Shown here: one piece after another, positions 21,284 through 30,098 of the stretch
How positions within the stretch are numbered: the first letter of the stretch is position 1
How the letters are laid out: each line of letters begins with the position of its first letter
NCBI GenBank assembly: GCA_019448385.1
Contig: JAGTXO010000015.1
Span: forward strand, 806,001-870,000
Direction of reading: 5' to 3'
Origin: Diacronema lutheri
Taxonomy: Eukaryota; Haptophyta; Pavlovophyceae; Pavlovales; Pavlovaceae
DNA: 64,000 nucleotides
The notes under the pieces: generated by a model
Database searches by the model: none
What the model saw: the letters and a program-made list of their open reading frames with translations, nothing else
Told to the model about the DNA's origin: nothing
Made by a program: the position numbers and the translations under genes

Positions 21284-22276
21284 ATGCGGCTGGCCGTGTC
21301 GCTCGTTTTTTGCGCCTGCGCGCTCGCGGATGCCGTGCTACTGCGAGGTGATGCCGGCGGCGCGTACGTGGCACATTTGCAGCGCTCGTTTGTGCACCGT
21401 CGCGCGCGCGTGCTCGCTCTCCTTCCCGCGAGCGCTGCGCTTGACGGCGCGCCACCCCTGGCCGACGTGGCAGCTGCGTGCTCGTCCCTGGCGCGGGCGT
21501 ACACGGACGAGCTTTCCGCGCAGCCGCTTCTGACACACGTCGGCACTGCGATGGTGCTCTCTCTTGCCGGCGACGCGTGCTCGCAGCTCGCCACCGCGCC
21601 CCTCGCGTACGACGTGCGACGCGGAGCGTCGATGGGCGCGTTCGCCGCGCTGTACACCGGCCTGTTCCAGGCGTGGTGGTTCGACCAGCTCAACCATGCG
21701 CTGCCGGGCGGTGGCTCTGGCATTGAATCGCTCTGTGCGGCCGTCGTGAAGATGTCCGCATGCCAGTTTTGCACCATCCCTCTCCTCTATTTGCCGCTCC
21801 TCTTCGGCGTGCAAGGCGTCGTGCGCGGCCTCGGCTGGGAGCGGACCATCGCCCACGCCAAGCAGAGCTTTTGGCCGTTGCTGCAGCGCAACTGGGCCTT
21901 TTGGGTGCCGCTGCAGACCGTCCAGTTTGCGCTCGTGCCGACGGAGTGGCAGCTGCTCTTCGTTTGCACCGCCGCGCTCGCGTGGGCCGCAGCCCTTTCG
22001 GCCGCAGCCGAGCCGGCGAACCTCAGCTCAGCAGAGCCAAGCGCCGCGAGCAGCATGGGCACGCCGAGCGACCTCGACGCATGGGATCAGGAGGAGGTCG
22101 ACACGGTCATGCGCACGTGGGCCCGCCGCCCGTCCAGTCTGCGGGCGCAGCCCACCCTCAGCACGGCCCGAGCTGCGCGCAGAATTGTGCAGCCACGGGC
22201 GCAGGCTGCTCGCACGCCCGCTGGCAGCGCGGGCGCTTTCTCTCGGACGCAGGCCTCTGATGAGGGTGGGCGTTGA
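21284..22276 (+). CDS. Mpv17/PMP22-family membrane protein
   Basis: A single exon gives 330 residues. A hydrophobic leader (MRLAVSLVFCACALADAVLL) is followed by the Mpv17/PMP22 domain: Y..EL...PLLT, then GDACSQL, further membrane spans, and the family hallmark NWAFWVPLQTVQFALVPTEW. Members sit in mitochondrial, peroxisomal or plastid membranes (Mpv17, PMP22, Sym1) and are thought to form small-solute channels. The tail of about 90 residues after the last span is Ser/Ala/Arg-rich and unusual for the family. The leader could be an ER/plastid signal, so location is open. The 3' end faces the NiCoT gene tail to tail with a 17-bp gap. Confidence 0.8.
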   Translation: MRLAVSLVFCACALADAVLLRGDAGGAYVAHLQRSFVHRRARVLALLPASAALDGAPPLADVAAACSSLARAYTDELSAQPLLTHVGTAMVLSLAGDACSQLATAPLAYDVRRGASMGAFAALYTGLFQAWWFDQLNHALPGGGSGIESLCAAVVKMSACQFCTIPLLYLPLLFGVQGVVRGLGWERTIAHAKQSFWPLLQRNWAFWVPLQTVQFALVPTEWQLLFVCTAALAWAAALSAAAEPANLSSAEPSAASSMGTPSDLDAWDQEEVDTVMRTWARRPSSLRAQPTLSTARAARRIVQPRAQAARTPAGSAGAFSRTQASDEGGR

Positions 22277-22293
22277 GAACTGAGAGGTACATG

Positions 22294-23523
22294 CTAAACG
22301 CGGTTAGGCGTCCGCACGAGGCAGCAGCGCGCATACGCGTACGCGCCGGCGAGGCTGAGCACGAAGAAGCCGACGACGGCGCCGCCAACGGCGCTGCTGT
22401 GATCGCCCAGCCCCTGCACAGCCTGCCATCCGGCGCCTTGCAACGCGAGCTCCTCCTGCACGATGCCGAGCGCCTGCATGACGCCGACCGCCAGCGCGAT
22501 CACCGCCGACGAGGCGGTCAGCGCGAGCGAGAACCAGAGCTGCAGCGCGCGGTCGACGCTGGCCCAGCCGTACGAGTAGAGCATGAGCAGACCGTCCGCC
22601 GTGTCGACGAGGCACATGGCCGTCGTGAAGACGAGCGGTAGCACGAGCGTCGCAGGCCAGGGCACGCCGTCGCCGCGCGTCGGCAGGCCGACGGCGAGCG
22701 CGAGGAGCGAGATCTCGATCGCGGTGTCAAAGCCAAGGCCAAAGAGGAAGCCCACGGGGAAGAGCTTCCACGGCGCGTCGACCGCGCGGAAGATAGCGCG
22801 GCAGCACGGCGCGCGCGCGAGGCAGCCCGGCCCGTCGACGCGCACATGCGCGCGCGCGCCATCCTCACCCGCCGGCGTCGCGACGACGGTGACGAGATGC
22901 GTGTGCGCCAGCTGGCCGTCGTGCGCGTGTGTGACGCGCACCGGCGAGCTAAGCGTGCCGTGCGCCGCGCGTGGCGACGTAAGCGCGTGCGCGCGCGCGG
23001 CAGACCACTCGCGGTAGAGCGCAAGCGCGGTGAGCGCGTTGTACGAGCCGAAGAGGAGGAGGACAAGCGAGGAGAAGGAGGCGCCAAAGAGGCCGCCGTA
23101 CGCGCCGAACTGAGGCAGCGCCTCCGCGAGCGCGGCGCCCGACCACGCGAGCACGATGCACGCGATGCACACGACGAGCGAGTGGCCGAGCGAGAACCAG
23201 AAGCCGACGAGCAGCGGCTGCTGCCCGTCGGCAACGAGCTTGCGCGTCACGTTGTCGATCGCGGCAATGTGGTCCGCGTCGACCGCGTGCCGCAGCCCGA
23301 ACGAAAGGGCGAGCAGACCGGGCGAGAGCATCGACGGGTACGCCGCGCTGACCGCGCCGAGCGTCGCGAGCGCCGCCGCGAGCAGGAGCGAGACGAGCAC
23401 AAGGACGACGGCCACCTTGCGGCGCAGCTGGGCGCCAGCCGGCTTGGTGGGCACGATCACACCCTCCGCGCCGGCCGCGGCCAGCGTTGGCTGCACCGGG
23501 CCGGCCTGCCCGCTCGCGCTCAT
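22294..23523 (-). CDS. NiCoT-family nickel/cobalt transporter
   Basis: A single exon gives 409 residues. The ATG at 23523 was chosen because longer starts would run into the divergent gene and have no ATG. Signatures of the nickel-cobalt transporter family are all present: RHAVDADHI (the HX4DH metal motif in the second span), FSLGHSLVV, LGFDTAIEI and CLVDTADG. Eight or so membrane spans flank a His-containing loop (VTHAHDGQLAHTH) that may hold metal. The protein imports Ni2+ and/or Co2+ with high affinity. Nickel would serve urease, cobalt cobalamin-related uses; neither gene is visible nearby. NiCoTs are mainly bacterial and fungal but also occur in algae. Confidence 0.9.
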   Translation of the reverse strand: MSASGQAGPVQPTLAAAGAEGVIVPTKPAGAQLRRKVAVVLVLVSLLLAAALATLGAVSAAYPSMLSPGLLALSFGLRHAVDADHIAAIDNVTRKLVADGQQPLLVGFWFSLGHSLVVCIACIVLAWSGAALAEALPQFGAYGGLFGASFSSLVLLLFGSYNALTALALYREWSAARAHALTSPRAAHGTLSSPVRVTHAHDGQLAHTHLVTVVATPAGEDGARAHVRVDGPGCLARAPCCRAIFRAVDAPWKLFPVGFLFGLGFDTAIEISLLALAVGLPTRGDGVPWPATLVLPLVFTTAMCLVDTADGLLMLYSYGWASVDRALQLWFSLALTASSAVIALAVGVMQALGIVQEELALQGAGWQAVQGLGDHSSAVGGAVVGFFVLSLAGAYAYARCCLVRTPNRV

Positions 23524-23617
23524 CGGCGTCGTGGCCTCGCGGCGAAGCGCTACGCGCGCTTCTCCGCAGCTTTCAAAGCTGTGCGAGAAGACGGCCCTAC
23601 TTACCCACACAGTAGTA
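23524..23617. promoter_or_regulatory. Bidirectional promoter, 94 bp
   Basis: This is the spacer between the start codons of the NiCoT (minus) and F-box/JmjC (plus) genes. It includes the palindrome-like AGCTTTCAAAGCT and a less GC-rich ACTTACCCACACAGTAGTA right before the plus-strand ATG. Promoter role is inferred from position. Confidence 0.4.
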
Positions 23618-25213
23618 ATGGCGGGGCACCCGCACGGCGTGCTGCCAGAGGGCCAGCGGCTTGTCGATGGGCATGGGCGCAACCTGCGCGACGGCCTTGG
23701 CCCGCTGCTCGGCGCGCTGACTGACGAGCTTCTAGTCCGCACGCTCGCGCTCCTCGAGCCTCGCGAGCTTGGCGCGCTCGCGCGCGTGTGCCGTGCGCTA
23801 CACGTGTTCGCGCACGCGGACGACCTCTGGAAGCCGCACGTGCTCGAGGCGGTGGGTGGCGCATTCGCGTACGAGCACTCGTGGCGATCAACGTACGTGT
23901 GCGTCGTCCTGCGCAGGCCCGCGCCCGGCGCCGCGGCGGCCGCGCGCAGCCGCCACTGGGCGTCGTTGGGATCGGCGCTCTACTCGGACCTTCTCTTCGC
24001 GCCGTGGCGGTGCGCGACGCAGCCGCCGCCCGACTGGTGGCTGCGCACACCGGCGGGGTGCACGACAATTGAGCGTGTCGACGGCGCCGTGCTCACGCCC
24101 GAGCGCTTTGCCACCGAGTACGACGTGCCCGGCCGGCCGGTTGTGCTCGCGGGGCTCGCAAGCGGCTGGCCGGCGGTACGATCGTGGGCATGCGCGCAGC
24201 TGCTGGGCCGGTTTGGCGAGCGCTCGTTCGCCGTCGGCGAGATGCAGATGCGGCTTTGCGACTTTGTGACGTACGTGCAGCGCAGCACCGACGACCCACC
24301 GCTCTATTTGTTCGACAAGAACTTTGGCGCGAGCGCGCCCGAGCTATGCGCCGAGTATGACCAGAGCCCCCGCCCGTTCCCTGCAGACCTCCTCGCGCTC
24401 CTCGGCACGCACCGGCCCGACTGGCGCTGGCTGATCATCGGCGGCGCGCGCTCGGGCTCGACCTGGCACGTGGACCCGAACCGCACCTCCGCGTGGAACG
24501 CGTGCGTGTGCGGCAGCAAGGCCTGGCTGCTCACGCCGCCGCACGCGCCGCCGCCGGGCGTGAGCGCGTCCGCCGACGGCGCGACGATCGCGTGCCCCGT
24601 CTCGGTCGTCGAGTGGATGTCGGGCTACCTGGCGCAGGCGCGGCGCGAGCTCGGCACCAACCTGCACGAGGCGCACGTCGGCGCCGGCGACGTGCTGTTC
24701 GTGCCGCGCGGCTGGTGGCATTGCGTCCTCAATCTCGAGGCGGGCACGGTCGCGGTCACGCACAACTTTGCGTCAGAGGCCAACCTTGCCGAGGTGCTGG
24801 CGTACGCGGATCCGGCGGACACGGCGCGCGGCTGCGCGGAAGACCTGGTCTCGGGCGTGCCCCGCGCCGAGCGCGCCGCGCTGCGCGGACGCCTCATCCG
24901 CGCGCTGCGCGAGCACCGGCCCGATGCGCTCGTGCGCGCGACGCGTCCGGAGGCGGTCGCCGCCGCGCGACTCGCGATCGATGCAGGCCTCGGCCGCACC
25001 CGGCGCTCGCCCGCCGCGCGGCCGCACACGGCCTCGCTCTGGGCGCAGCTCACGCGCGCCGACGGGTGTTCGCGGGTCGGCTCGACGAGCTCGGCGTCCG
25101 CGTGCGGTGCGTCAGTCGGTGCAGAGCCTGCGTGCGCGCGCGGGGTCGAAGCCGCCAGCCGCTCGGCGCCTGGGGGAGAGCCGACGACCACGTTTCAATT
25201 TCACTTCATGTAG
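23618..25213 (+). CDS. F-box and JmjC-domain oxygenase (JMJD6/PSR-like)
   Basis: A single exon gives 531 residues. An F-box-like segment lies near residues 30-80 (LTDELLVRTLALLEPRELGALARVCRALH). A JmjC/cupin domain with the JMJD6 layout follows: TWHVDPNRTSAWN holds the HxD iron ligands, GDVLFVPRGWWHCVLNLE the distal His, and AVTHNFAS closes the fold. It is therefore expected to be an Fe(II)/2-oxoglutarate hydroxylase or demethylase acting on Lys or Arg side chains. The same pairing of F-box and JMJD6-type domain is known from plant and protist proteins, and suggests SCF linkage. The C-terminal 90 residues are low-complexity. The gene is divergent from the NiCoT gene. Confidence 0.85.
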   Translation: MAGHPHGVLPEGQRLVDGHGRNLRDGLGPLLGALTDELLVRTLALLEPRELGALARVCRALHVFAHADDLWKPHVLEAVGGAFAYEHSWRSTYVCVVLRRPAPGAAAAARSRHWASLGSALYSDLLFAPWRCATQPPPDWWLRTPAGCTTIERVDGAVLTPERFATEYDVPGRPVVLAGLASGWPAVRSWACAQLLGRFGERSFAVGEMQMRLCDFVTYVQRSTDDPPLYLFDKNFGASAPELCAEYDQSPRPFPADLLALLGTHRPDWRWLIIGGARSGSTWHVDPNRTSAWNACVCGSKAWLLTPPHAPPPGVSASADGATIACPVSVVEWMSGYLAQARRELGTNLHEAHVGAGDVLFVPRGWWHCVLNLEAGTVAVTHNFASEANLAEVLAYADPADTARGCAEDLVSGVPRAERAALRGRLIRALREHRPDALVRATRPEAVAAARLAIDAGLGRTRRSPAARPHTASLWAQLTRADGCSRVGSTSSASACGASVGAEPACARGVEAASRSAPGGEPTTTFQFHFM

Positions 25214-25239
25214 GCCTCGCCGCCCTTGGGGCGGGGCGA

Positions 25240-25267
25240 GGGGGGGGGGGGGGGGGGGGGGGGGGGG
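25240..25267 (+). repeat. G28 homopolymer between convergent genes
   Basis: A run of 28 G lies in the 60-bp gap between the 3' ends of the F-box/JmjC gene (plus) and the anticodon-binding protein gene (minus). It is outside any intron, unlike most other long C/G runs in this window. Length is uncertain. Confidence 0.8.
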
Positions 25268-25273
25268 CTGCCG

Positions 25274-26299
25274 TCAGAAGACCACCTCAACGGCGCGCGC
25301 CCTCTTTGCGGGGCGCGCGCCCGCCTTAGCGCCGCGCGGCGCTGGCGGCTGGCCGGAGGCTGGCAGGTCGTCGCCGCCAGCGCCAGGCGCAGCGGGCCCG
25401 ATGCCCGCGAGCTCCTCGGGCAGCGCGTCCGCGTCGGGCTCGGTGGCGTCCGCCGCGCCGCGCGCCCGCTTGGCCTTGCCGCCCTTTGCCCCTTTTGCCT
25501 CCACCGGCCCGGCGTAGGCGCTCAGCTCGGCGAGCGCGGCGTCGCCTCCAGCGAGCAGCGCGCGCGCGGCGGGTAGGAGCGACTCCTCGCGCGTGGAGAC
25601 GCCCGCCTTGCGCCGCGCGGGCGTGCCCGGCGCGTCGGTGCGCGCGAGCGTGCACGTGCCCTGCTCCGCGTCGCGCGGGCCGATCTCGACGCGCGTGAGC
25701 ACGCCGCGGAACTCCCACGCGGCAAACTTTTGGCCGGGCGTCTTTTCAAATGAGAGGTCGAGCTCGCACGCGATGCCCGCGCTCGTGAGCACGGCGTGCG
25801 CGGCATGGGCGGCGGTCACGACGCGCAGCTTGTCCTCCTTGTGCGCCTTCCAGTAGATCGGGATGATCACGAGCTCGGGCTGTGGGACGGCGGGCGCGCC
25901 GGCGCCGGTGCCGTCGCCATCCGTCGACGAGCCGCGGCCCGCGCCGCGCCCGCGGCCAGCGCCGCGGCCGCCAGTCCGCCCGTCACTCGCCTGCGCCGGT
26001 CCAGCGCCACGCCCGCCATCGCCGCGCCCCGCGCCGCGGCCGCCGCCACGGCCGCCACGGCCCGAACCCGGCGCGTCGGGCGCGCCGGGCTTGCCGGCGG
26101 CGGCGGCGGCGGCGGCGGCAGCGCGCGCCTTTTTCCGCTCCTGCCGCTTGATTGCCTTCGCCGAGACGTAGGTGCCGCCCGCGGCGCGCTTCTCGAGGGC
26201 GGCAAGCCGCTTTTCTCGCTGCTCCTCGCGCCGCGCGCGCTCGCTCGGCGTGAGCGACGCCTGATCCGCGGGCGTGCGCTTCTTCTTCGAGCCGGCCAT
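25274..26299 (-). CDS. Stand-alone prolyl-tRNA-synthetase-type anticodon-binding protein
   Basis: A single exon gives 341 residues. The N-terminus is Lys/Arg-rich with a RGGRGGGRGAGRG-type (RGG) segment. Residues of about 140-235 match the class II anticodon-binding fold of ProRS: VIIPIYWK, a helix ending in SAGIACELDLS, then PGQKFAAWEFRGVLTRVEIGPRD, and CTLARTDA. No aminoacylation motifs 1-3 are present, so it cannot charge tRNA. The C-terminus is basic with a possible nuclear signal (PAKRARAVEVVF). Known relatives with only this domain are RNA- or complex-binding accessory proteins. I infer an RNA-binding factor, perhaps nuclear or nucleolar. It is divergent, by 49 bp, from the next gene. 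Confidence 0.7.
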   Translation of the reverse strand: MAGSKKKRTPADQASLTPSERARREEQREKRLAALEKRAAGGTYVSAKAIKRQERKKARAAAAAAAAAGKPGAPDAPGSGRGGRGGGRGAGRGDGGRGAGPAQASDGRTGGRGAGRGRGAGRGSSTDGDGTGAGAPAVPQPELVIIPIYWKAHKEDKLRVVTAAHAAHAVLTSAGIACELDLSFEKTPGQKFAAWEFRGVLTRVEIGPRDAEQGTCTLARTDAPGTPARRKAGVSTREESLLPAARALLAGGDAALAELSAYAGPVEAKGAKGGKAKRARGAADATEPDADALPEELAGIGPAAPGAGGDDLPASGQPPAPRGAKAGARPAKRARAVEVVF

Positions 26300-26348
26300 C
26301 GAGGCACGTCGCGCAGCGGAAGTCGGAAACGTCCACTGGGACGGGCGA
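26300..26348. promoter_or_regulatory. Bidirectional promoter, 49 bp
   Basis: Only 49 bp lie between the start codons of the anticodon-binding protein gene and the plus-strand gene at 26349. It contains GGAAGTCGGAAACGTCC. Start choice on both sides is the first sensible ATG, so the gap is real unless starts lie farther inside. Confidence 0.35.
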
Positions 26349-27158
26349 ATGGCGGCAGGGCGCATCGCTGCTGCCTTGTGCGTCGTCTCGGTCGTCTCGG
26401 GCGGGCACGCGGGCACGCGCGCGGTGCGCGCCCGTGCCGTCAACGCCCGCTCGCAGCGAGTCCGCAGCGTGAGCGAAGGCGAGCCACCGCGCTTCTCGCT
26501 CGGTGGCGCGCCGAGCGCGCGCGAGGAGGACGGCGACGCGGCTCGGCCGAGCGCGGCGCGCGCGCGCAGCCGAGCGCCGATCGGCTCGCGGGCCACGCTG
26601 TCGTGGACGGACGCAGGCACGCTGCTCGTTGACATCCCTGCAGAAATCGCCGTCTCCGACAACTCGAGTTCGGTCGCGATCGAAAGCGTGGCGAGCGCCG
26701 CGGTGCTCGCGGTCGTCGGCCGCTTCACGGCAGCGGCGCTCGGCACGGCGAGCGTCGGCGCGGTGGCCTTCACGGTGCCATTCTGGATCGTGGGCGTGGA
26801 GCTCGCGCGGGATCGCGTGGTCGTGCCGCTGCTCCGACAGTCCGTCTCGATCGGCGCTCACGCGTACTTCGTGCGTTGGCAGCTGCCCGGCGGGTGGACG
26901 GTGCGCGAGCGCTCGGGCGCGACGGCCGACCTGCAGGGCGTGGAGCTGCTGCGCGTGCCGCGCGAGGACCATACGGCTGAGTGCCTTGCGCTCTTTGCGC
27001 GCGGCAACCAACGCTGGCTGCTCGGGTGCGGGCTGGGCGCGGACGAGCTGCGCTTCCTGTGCGAGCAGCTGAACGCGCACATCGCGGCTGCCGACGCGCA
27101 TGCCAAGTGGCGCGAGGAGCGGCGACTGCGAGGGCCAGCGGACGAGGAGTTGATGTGA
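26349..27158 (+). CDS. Predicted plastid or secretory membrane protein, function unknown
   Basis: A single exon gives 269 residues. The N-terminus looks bipartite: a signal peptide (MAAGRIAAALCVVSVVSGG) followed by a basic, Ala/Arg/Ser-rich stretch with no acidic residues for about 25 positions, as in complex-plastid targeting. A hydrophobic central segment (about residues 115-155, VLAVVGRF to VPFWIVGVELA) is flanked by beta-strand-like sequence; WQLPGGWTVRERSGATADLQGVEL resembles, from memory, small cyanobacterial and plant membrane proteins of unknown function. The C-terminal helix is Glu/Arg-rich. I infer a plastid inner or thylakoid membrane protein with a soluble PH-like part; confidence in the function is low. 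Confidence 0.65.
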   Translation: MAAGRIAAALCVVSVVSGGHAGTRAVRARAVNARSQRVRSVSEGEPPRFSLGGAPSAREEDGDAARPSAARARSRAPIGSRATLSWTDAGTLLVDIPAEIAVSDNSSSVAIESVASAAVLAVVGRFTAAALGTASVGAVAFTVPFWIVGVELARDRVVVPLLRQSVSIGAHAYFVRWQLPGGWTVRERSGATADLQGVELLRVPREDHTAECLALFARGNQRWLLGCGLGADELRFLCEQLNAHIAAADAHAKWREERRLRGPADEELM

Positions 27159-27375
27159 CCGACTGCCGGCGCGCCGCAGCCGGGCCCTCGGGCGGCGGAT
27201 GGGCAGGCGAACTGTCCGAGAATCTTGGCCCCCGGCCCACCTCCATGCTTTTCCTCCTTTTTAAAATGTTTTCCTTTCGCCGATCCCCTCGACGGCCTGG
27301 CCTGCACGACGAGTTTGGCCGGCCGCTCGGTGCGTCGGCCGCGTCGCTCTCCGTGCGCGCGCTCGCGGTCTTCGG
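27159..27375 (+). promoter_or_regulatory. Upstream region of the GH5 gene
   Basis: The 217-bp spacer contains the pyrimidine-rich CTTTTCCTCCTTTTTAAAAT at about 27247-27266, the only TATA-like (TTTAAAA) string near a start here. An upstream ATG at 27246 opens a different frame and could be a leader or a first exon. Confidence 0.35.
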
Positions 27376-30019
27376 ATGGTGTTACGCAAGGTTGCCGCGC
27401 TCCGCGTCAGCTCGAGCGTCGCGCGCGCGGCAGAGGTGGTGGGTTCGCCGTCGGCCGCGGCGAGGTTATCGTCGGGCCAACGTTTGGTGGGCATGCTGCT
27501 CTTTGCAGCGGCGATTGGGCCTGCGCGAGCGGTCGTCGCCCGGGCGCGCGAGACCGGCCGCTTCGAGCCCAATTACGACGGCGGCTCAGACTACGTGTAC
27601 CACGACCCGGACCTGGCGAACATGATGCCCCTGCTCTTTCGCAACAACCCGAACATGACGTGCTCCGACGACCGGCACACGACGCCCTTCCTCAAGCAGA
27701 TCCGCGGCGTCAACCTTGGCGGCTGGCTCGTGCTCGAGCCGTGGATCACGCCGTCGCTCTTCTACCAGTTCCTCGGCGCGGACGAGCGGTGGGGCGACGA
27801 GACGGCCAAGAAGGTGGGCATGGACATGTGGACTTTTTGCGAGGCGCTCGGTCCCGAGGAGGGCAACCGGCAGCTCCGCCGGCACTGGAAGTCGTGGGTG
27901 GGCGAGGAGGACATCCGCACGCTCTTCTCGCTCAACCTCGACACGCTGCGCATTCCGGTCGGTGATTGGATGTGGCGGCCGTACGGACCGTACGCGCCGC
28001 GCCACGTGCGCCGCGTTGCGCCTGCGCGCAACGCCGCCGCGCCGACGCGCCTCTCGCGCCTCTCGCGCGCGCAGCTACGTCAACTGCACGGCGGGCGCGC
28101 TCGAAGAGCTTGACCGCGTGCTCGCGCTGTGCGGCAAGTACGGGCTCAAGGTGCTGCTCGACATCCACGCCGTCGAGGGCTCGCAGAACGGCCTGGACAA
28201 CTCGGGCAGATCGACAGAGGTACGCTGGACGGCGAACACCTTCTCGGACGCACCCGAGATGCAGGGCCGCACCTTCTCGCACTGGTCGAGCAGGAAGGCG
28301 GAGTGGATTGGCGATTTTGAGATCGAGTCGCTCTCCTACTCGTCGATCAACTGGGCGCGCATCGACGCGACCCTCGACGTGGTGCGGATGATCGCAGACC
28401 AGTACGCGCACAACGGCGCTGTGATGGGCGTGCAGCCGCTCAATGAGCCTTGGCTCTTCACGCCACTCGGCCCGCTCAAGCGCTTCTACTGGGAGGGGTG
28501 CGCGCGCCGCGCGGCCGAGCGCACCGCGCTGCGCCGCTGCGCCGCGCGGGCGTACGCCCACGCCACGCCGCGCACGCGCGCAATGGGCGGCCGTTCCGCC
28601 GCGCACTGCCCCACTCACGCCGCGCCGCGCCGCGCCGCGCTCTGCATTCGTCAGTTACAAGATCATCAAGCGGAGGGCGCCGGGCTGGAAGTGGTTCATG
28701 CACGACAGCTTCAGGCTGTCGACTGGACTGTGGAACGGCTTCATGCGCGGCTGCCCCGACGTGGTGATGGACACCCACATCTACCAGGCGTGGAATTGGC
28801 CGGGCGATGCGTCCGCCTTCTACAAGGGCGCATGCGAGGCGAGGCACACGATCGCCGCGTATGAGGCCAACGTGATGCCCGTCGTCGTGGGCGAGTGGAG
28901 CCTCGCGACGGACAACTGCGCGATGTGGCTCAACGGCTTCAACGACAACCTGCCCGGCTACCCGATGGTGCAGTGCGACCTGGTGCCCTGCGCCAAGCCG
29001 TACATGGGCGCCGAGCAGCCGGGCGCGCCGCCTGATCCGACGCGCGGCCCGCGTGGCCCGTTTGGCACCGGCGAGTCGTCGCCAAGCTGTGCGCGCCCCG
29101 CCGCGCCGCGCCGCGCCGCGCTGTGCGCGCGGCGGCGGCCCGACGTTGCGCCCGCCGCCCTCACCGCTGCACCCGCCCTCACCGCGCCCGCGCAGACGGG
29201 CAGTGCCCTGTGAGCCGCGCATGGCGGGACCCGTCGGATCAGGAGGTGACGAGCACACTCGCGCTCAAGAAGCTCAACGCGTGGTCGCACGGGCACGGCT
29301 CCTTCTTTTGGAACTTTAAGACCGAGCTCGAGCCAAAGTGGGACTACATACGCGCCGTCGACAGGGGCTGGCTGCCGCGCGACGCGCAGGCCGATCTCGC
29401 CGACGTGGCGAGCGCGTGCGAGGAGTACGATGAGGCGGAGGCCTTCGTCTGCCGCGCCAAGCCGGGTGCGAGCGACGGCGAGGTCATCGCGGGCGTCGAC
29501 TGGGCGTGCCGCAACGCGGCCGTCAAGCTTGCCGGCTGCGATGCGCCCGACGACGCCTCCAAGCTCGCGCACGCGTCGCGCGTCTTCGACGGGTACTACT
29601 CGCGCTACCACACGGCGGGCGCGACGTGCGACTTTGGCGGCGCGGCCGAGCTCGACGACGATGGGCCGCGCAGTACGCCGCACCCGGCGCGCGCGCGCGA
29701 CAACCCGCCGCGGCTCCTTCTCTTCCGCGGGCAGCTGCCGCCCGGCTTCGCCACGCACGCGGCGAGCCGAGCGGCGCATCGCGCGGCAGGCGTCGCCGCG
29801 GCTGCGCGCCGGCTGCTGGTCGGTGCGGGCGCGCTCGCGGCGGTGGGCGCGGTCGCGCTGGGTGCACGCCGCCGAGCGCGTGCATGCTCGTCACGTGACC
29901 GCGCCGTCGGCGAGTGCGGCCTGCGCGACGGGCTCGTCGAGCCCGACGGCGATGCGGCTGCGGACGCGGCGCGCGCGGCAGGCGGCGCGCCGGTCTGCCG
30001 CTCGGACGCGTGGCGGTGA
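27376..30019 (+). CDS. GH5 exo-beta-1,3-glucanase-like enzyme with X8 (CBM43) domain
   Basis: Exons are 27376..27989, 28075..28497, 28655..29088 and 29196..30019 (phases 2, 2 and 1; first donor GTACGC), giving about 764 residues. Splicing restores family blocks: PYGP-YVNCTAGALEELD, YWEG-YKIIKRRAPGWKW and GTGESSPS-YGQCPVSRAW. GH5 features are RGVNLGGWLVLEPWITPSLF near the N-terminus, the acid/base Glu in LNEPW (about residue 331) and the nucleophile Glu in VVVGEWS (about 427). A Cys-rich X8/CBM43-like module follows at about 540-640 (VCRAKPGASD, HASRVFDGYYSRYH, CDFGGAAE), then a membrane span and short tail. It should hydrolyse beta-1,3-glucan, the storage or wall glucan in chrysolaminarin-type algae, at the cell surface or in the vacuole. 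The start may instead be 27493. Confidence 0.85.
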
Positions 30020-30098
30020 GCGCTGCACGGACAGCACGGGAGCTGCGCGGCCGCGCGTGGCCCGGGACTGGTGAGAACTCGTGAGTGAACTGCGAGTG

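Noticed and set aside
20156-22276. Mpv17-like protein with a long N-terminal repeat extension
   Set aside because: The upstream part is the complement of the Sel1 repeats of the minus-strand gene. The ATG at 21284 begins a normal protein.
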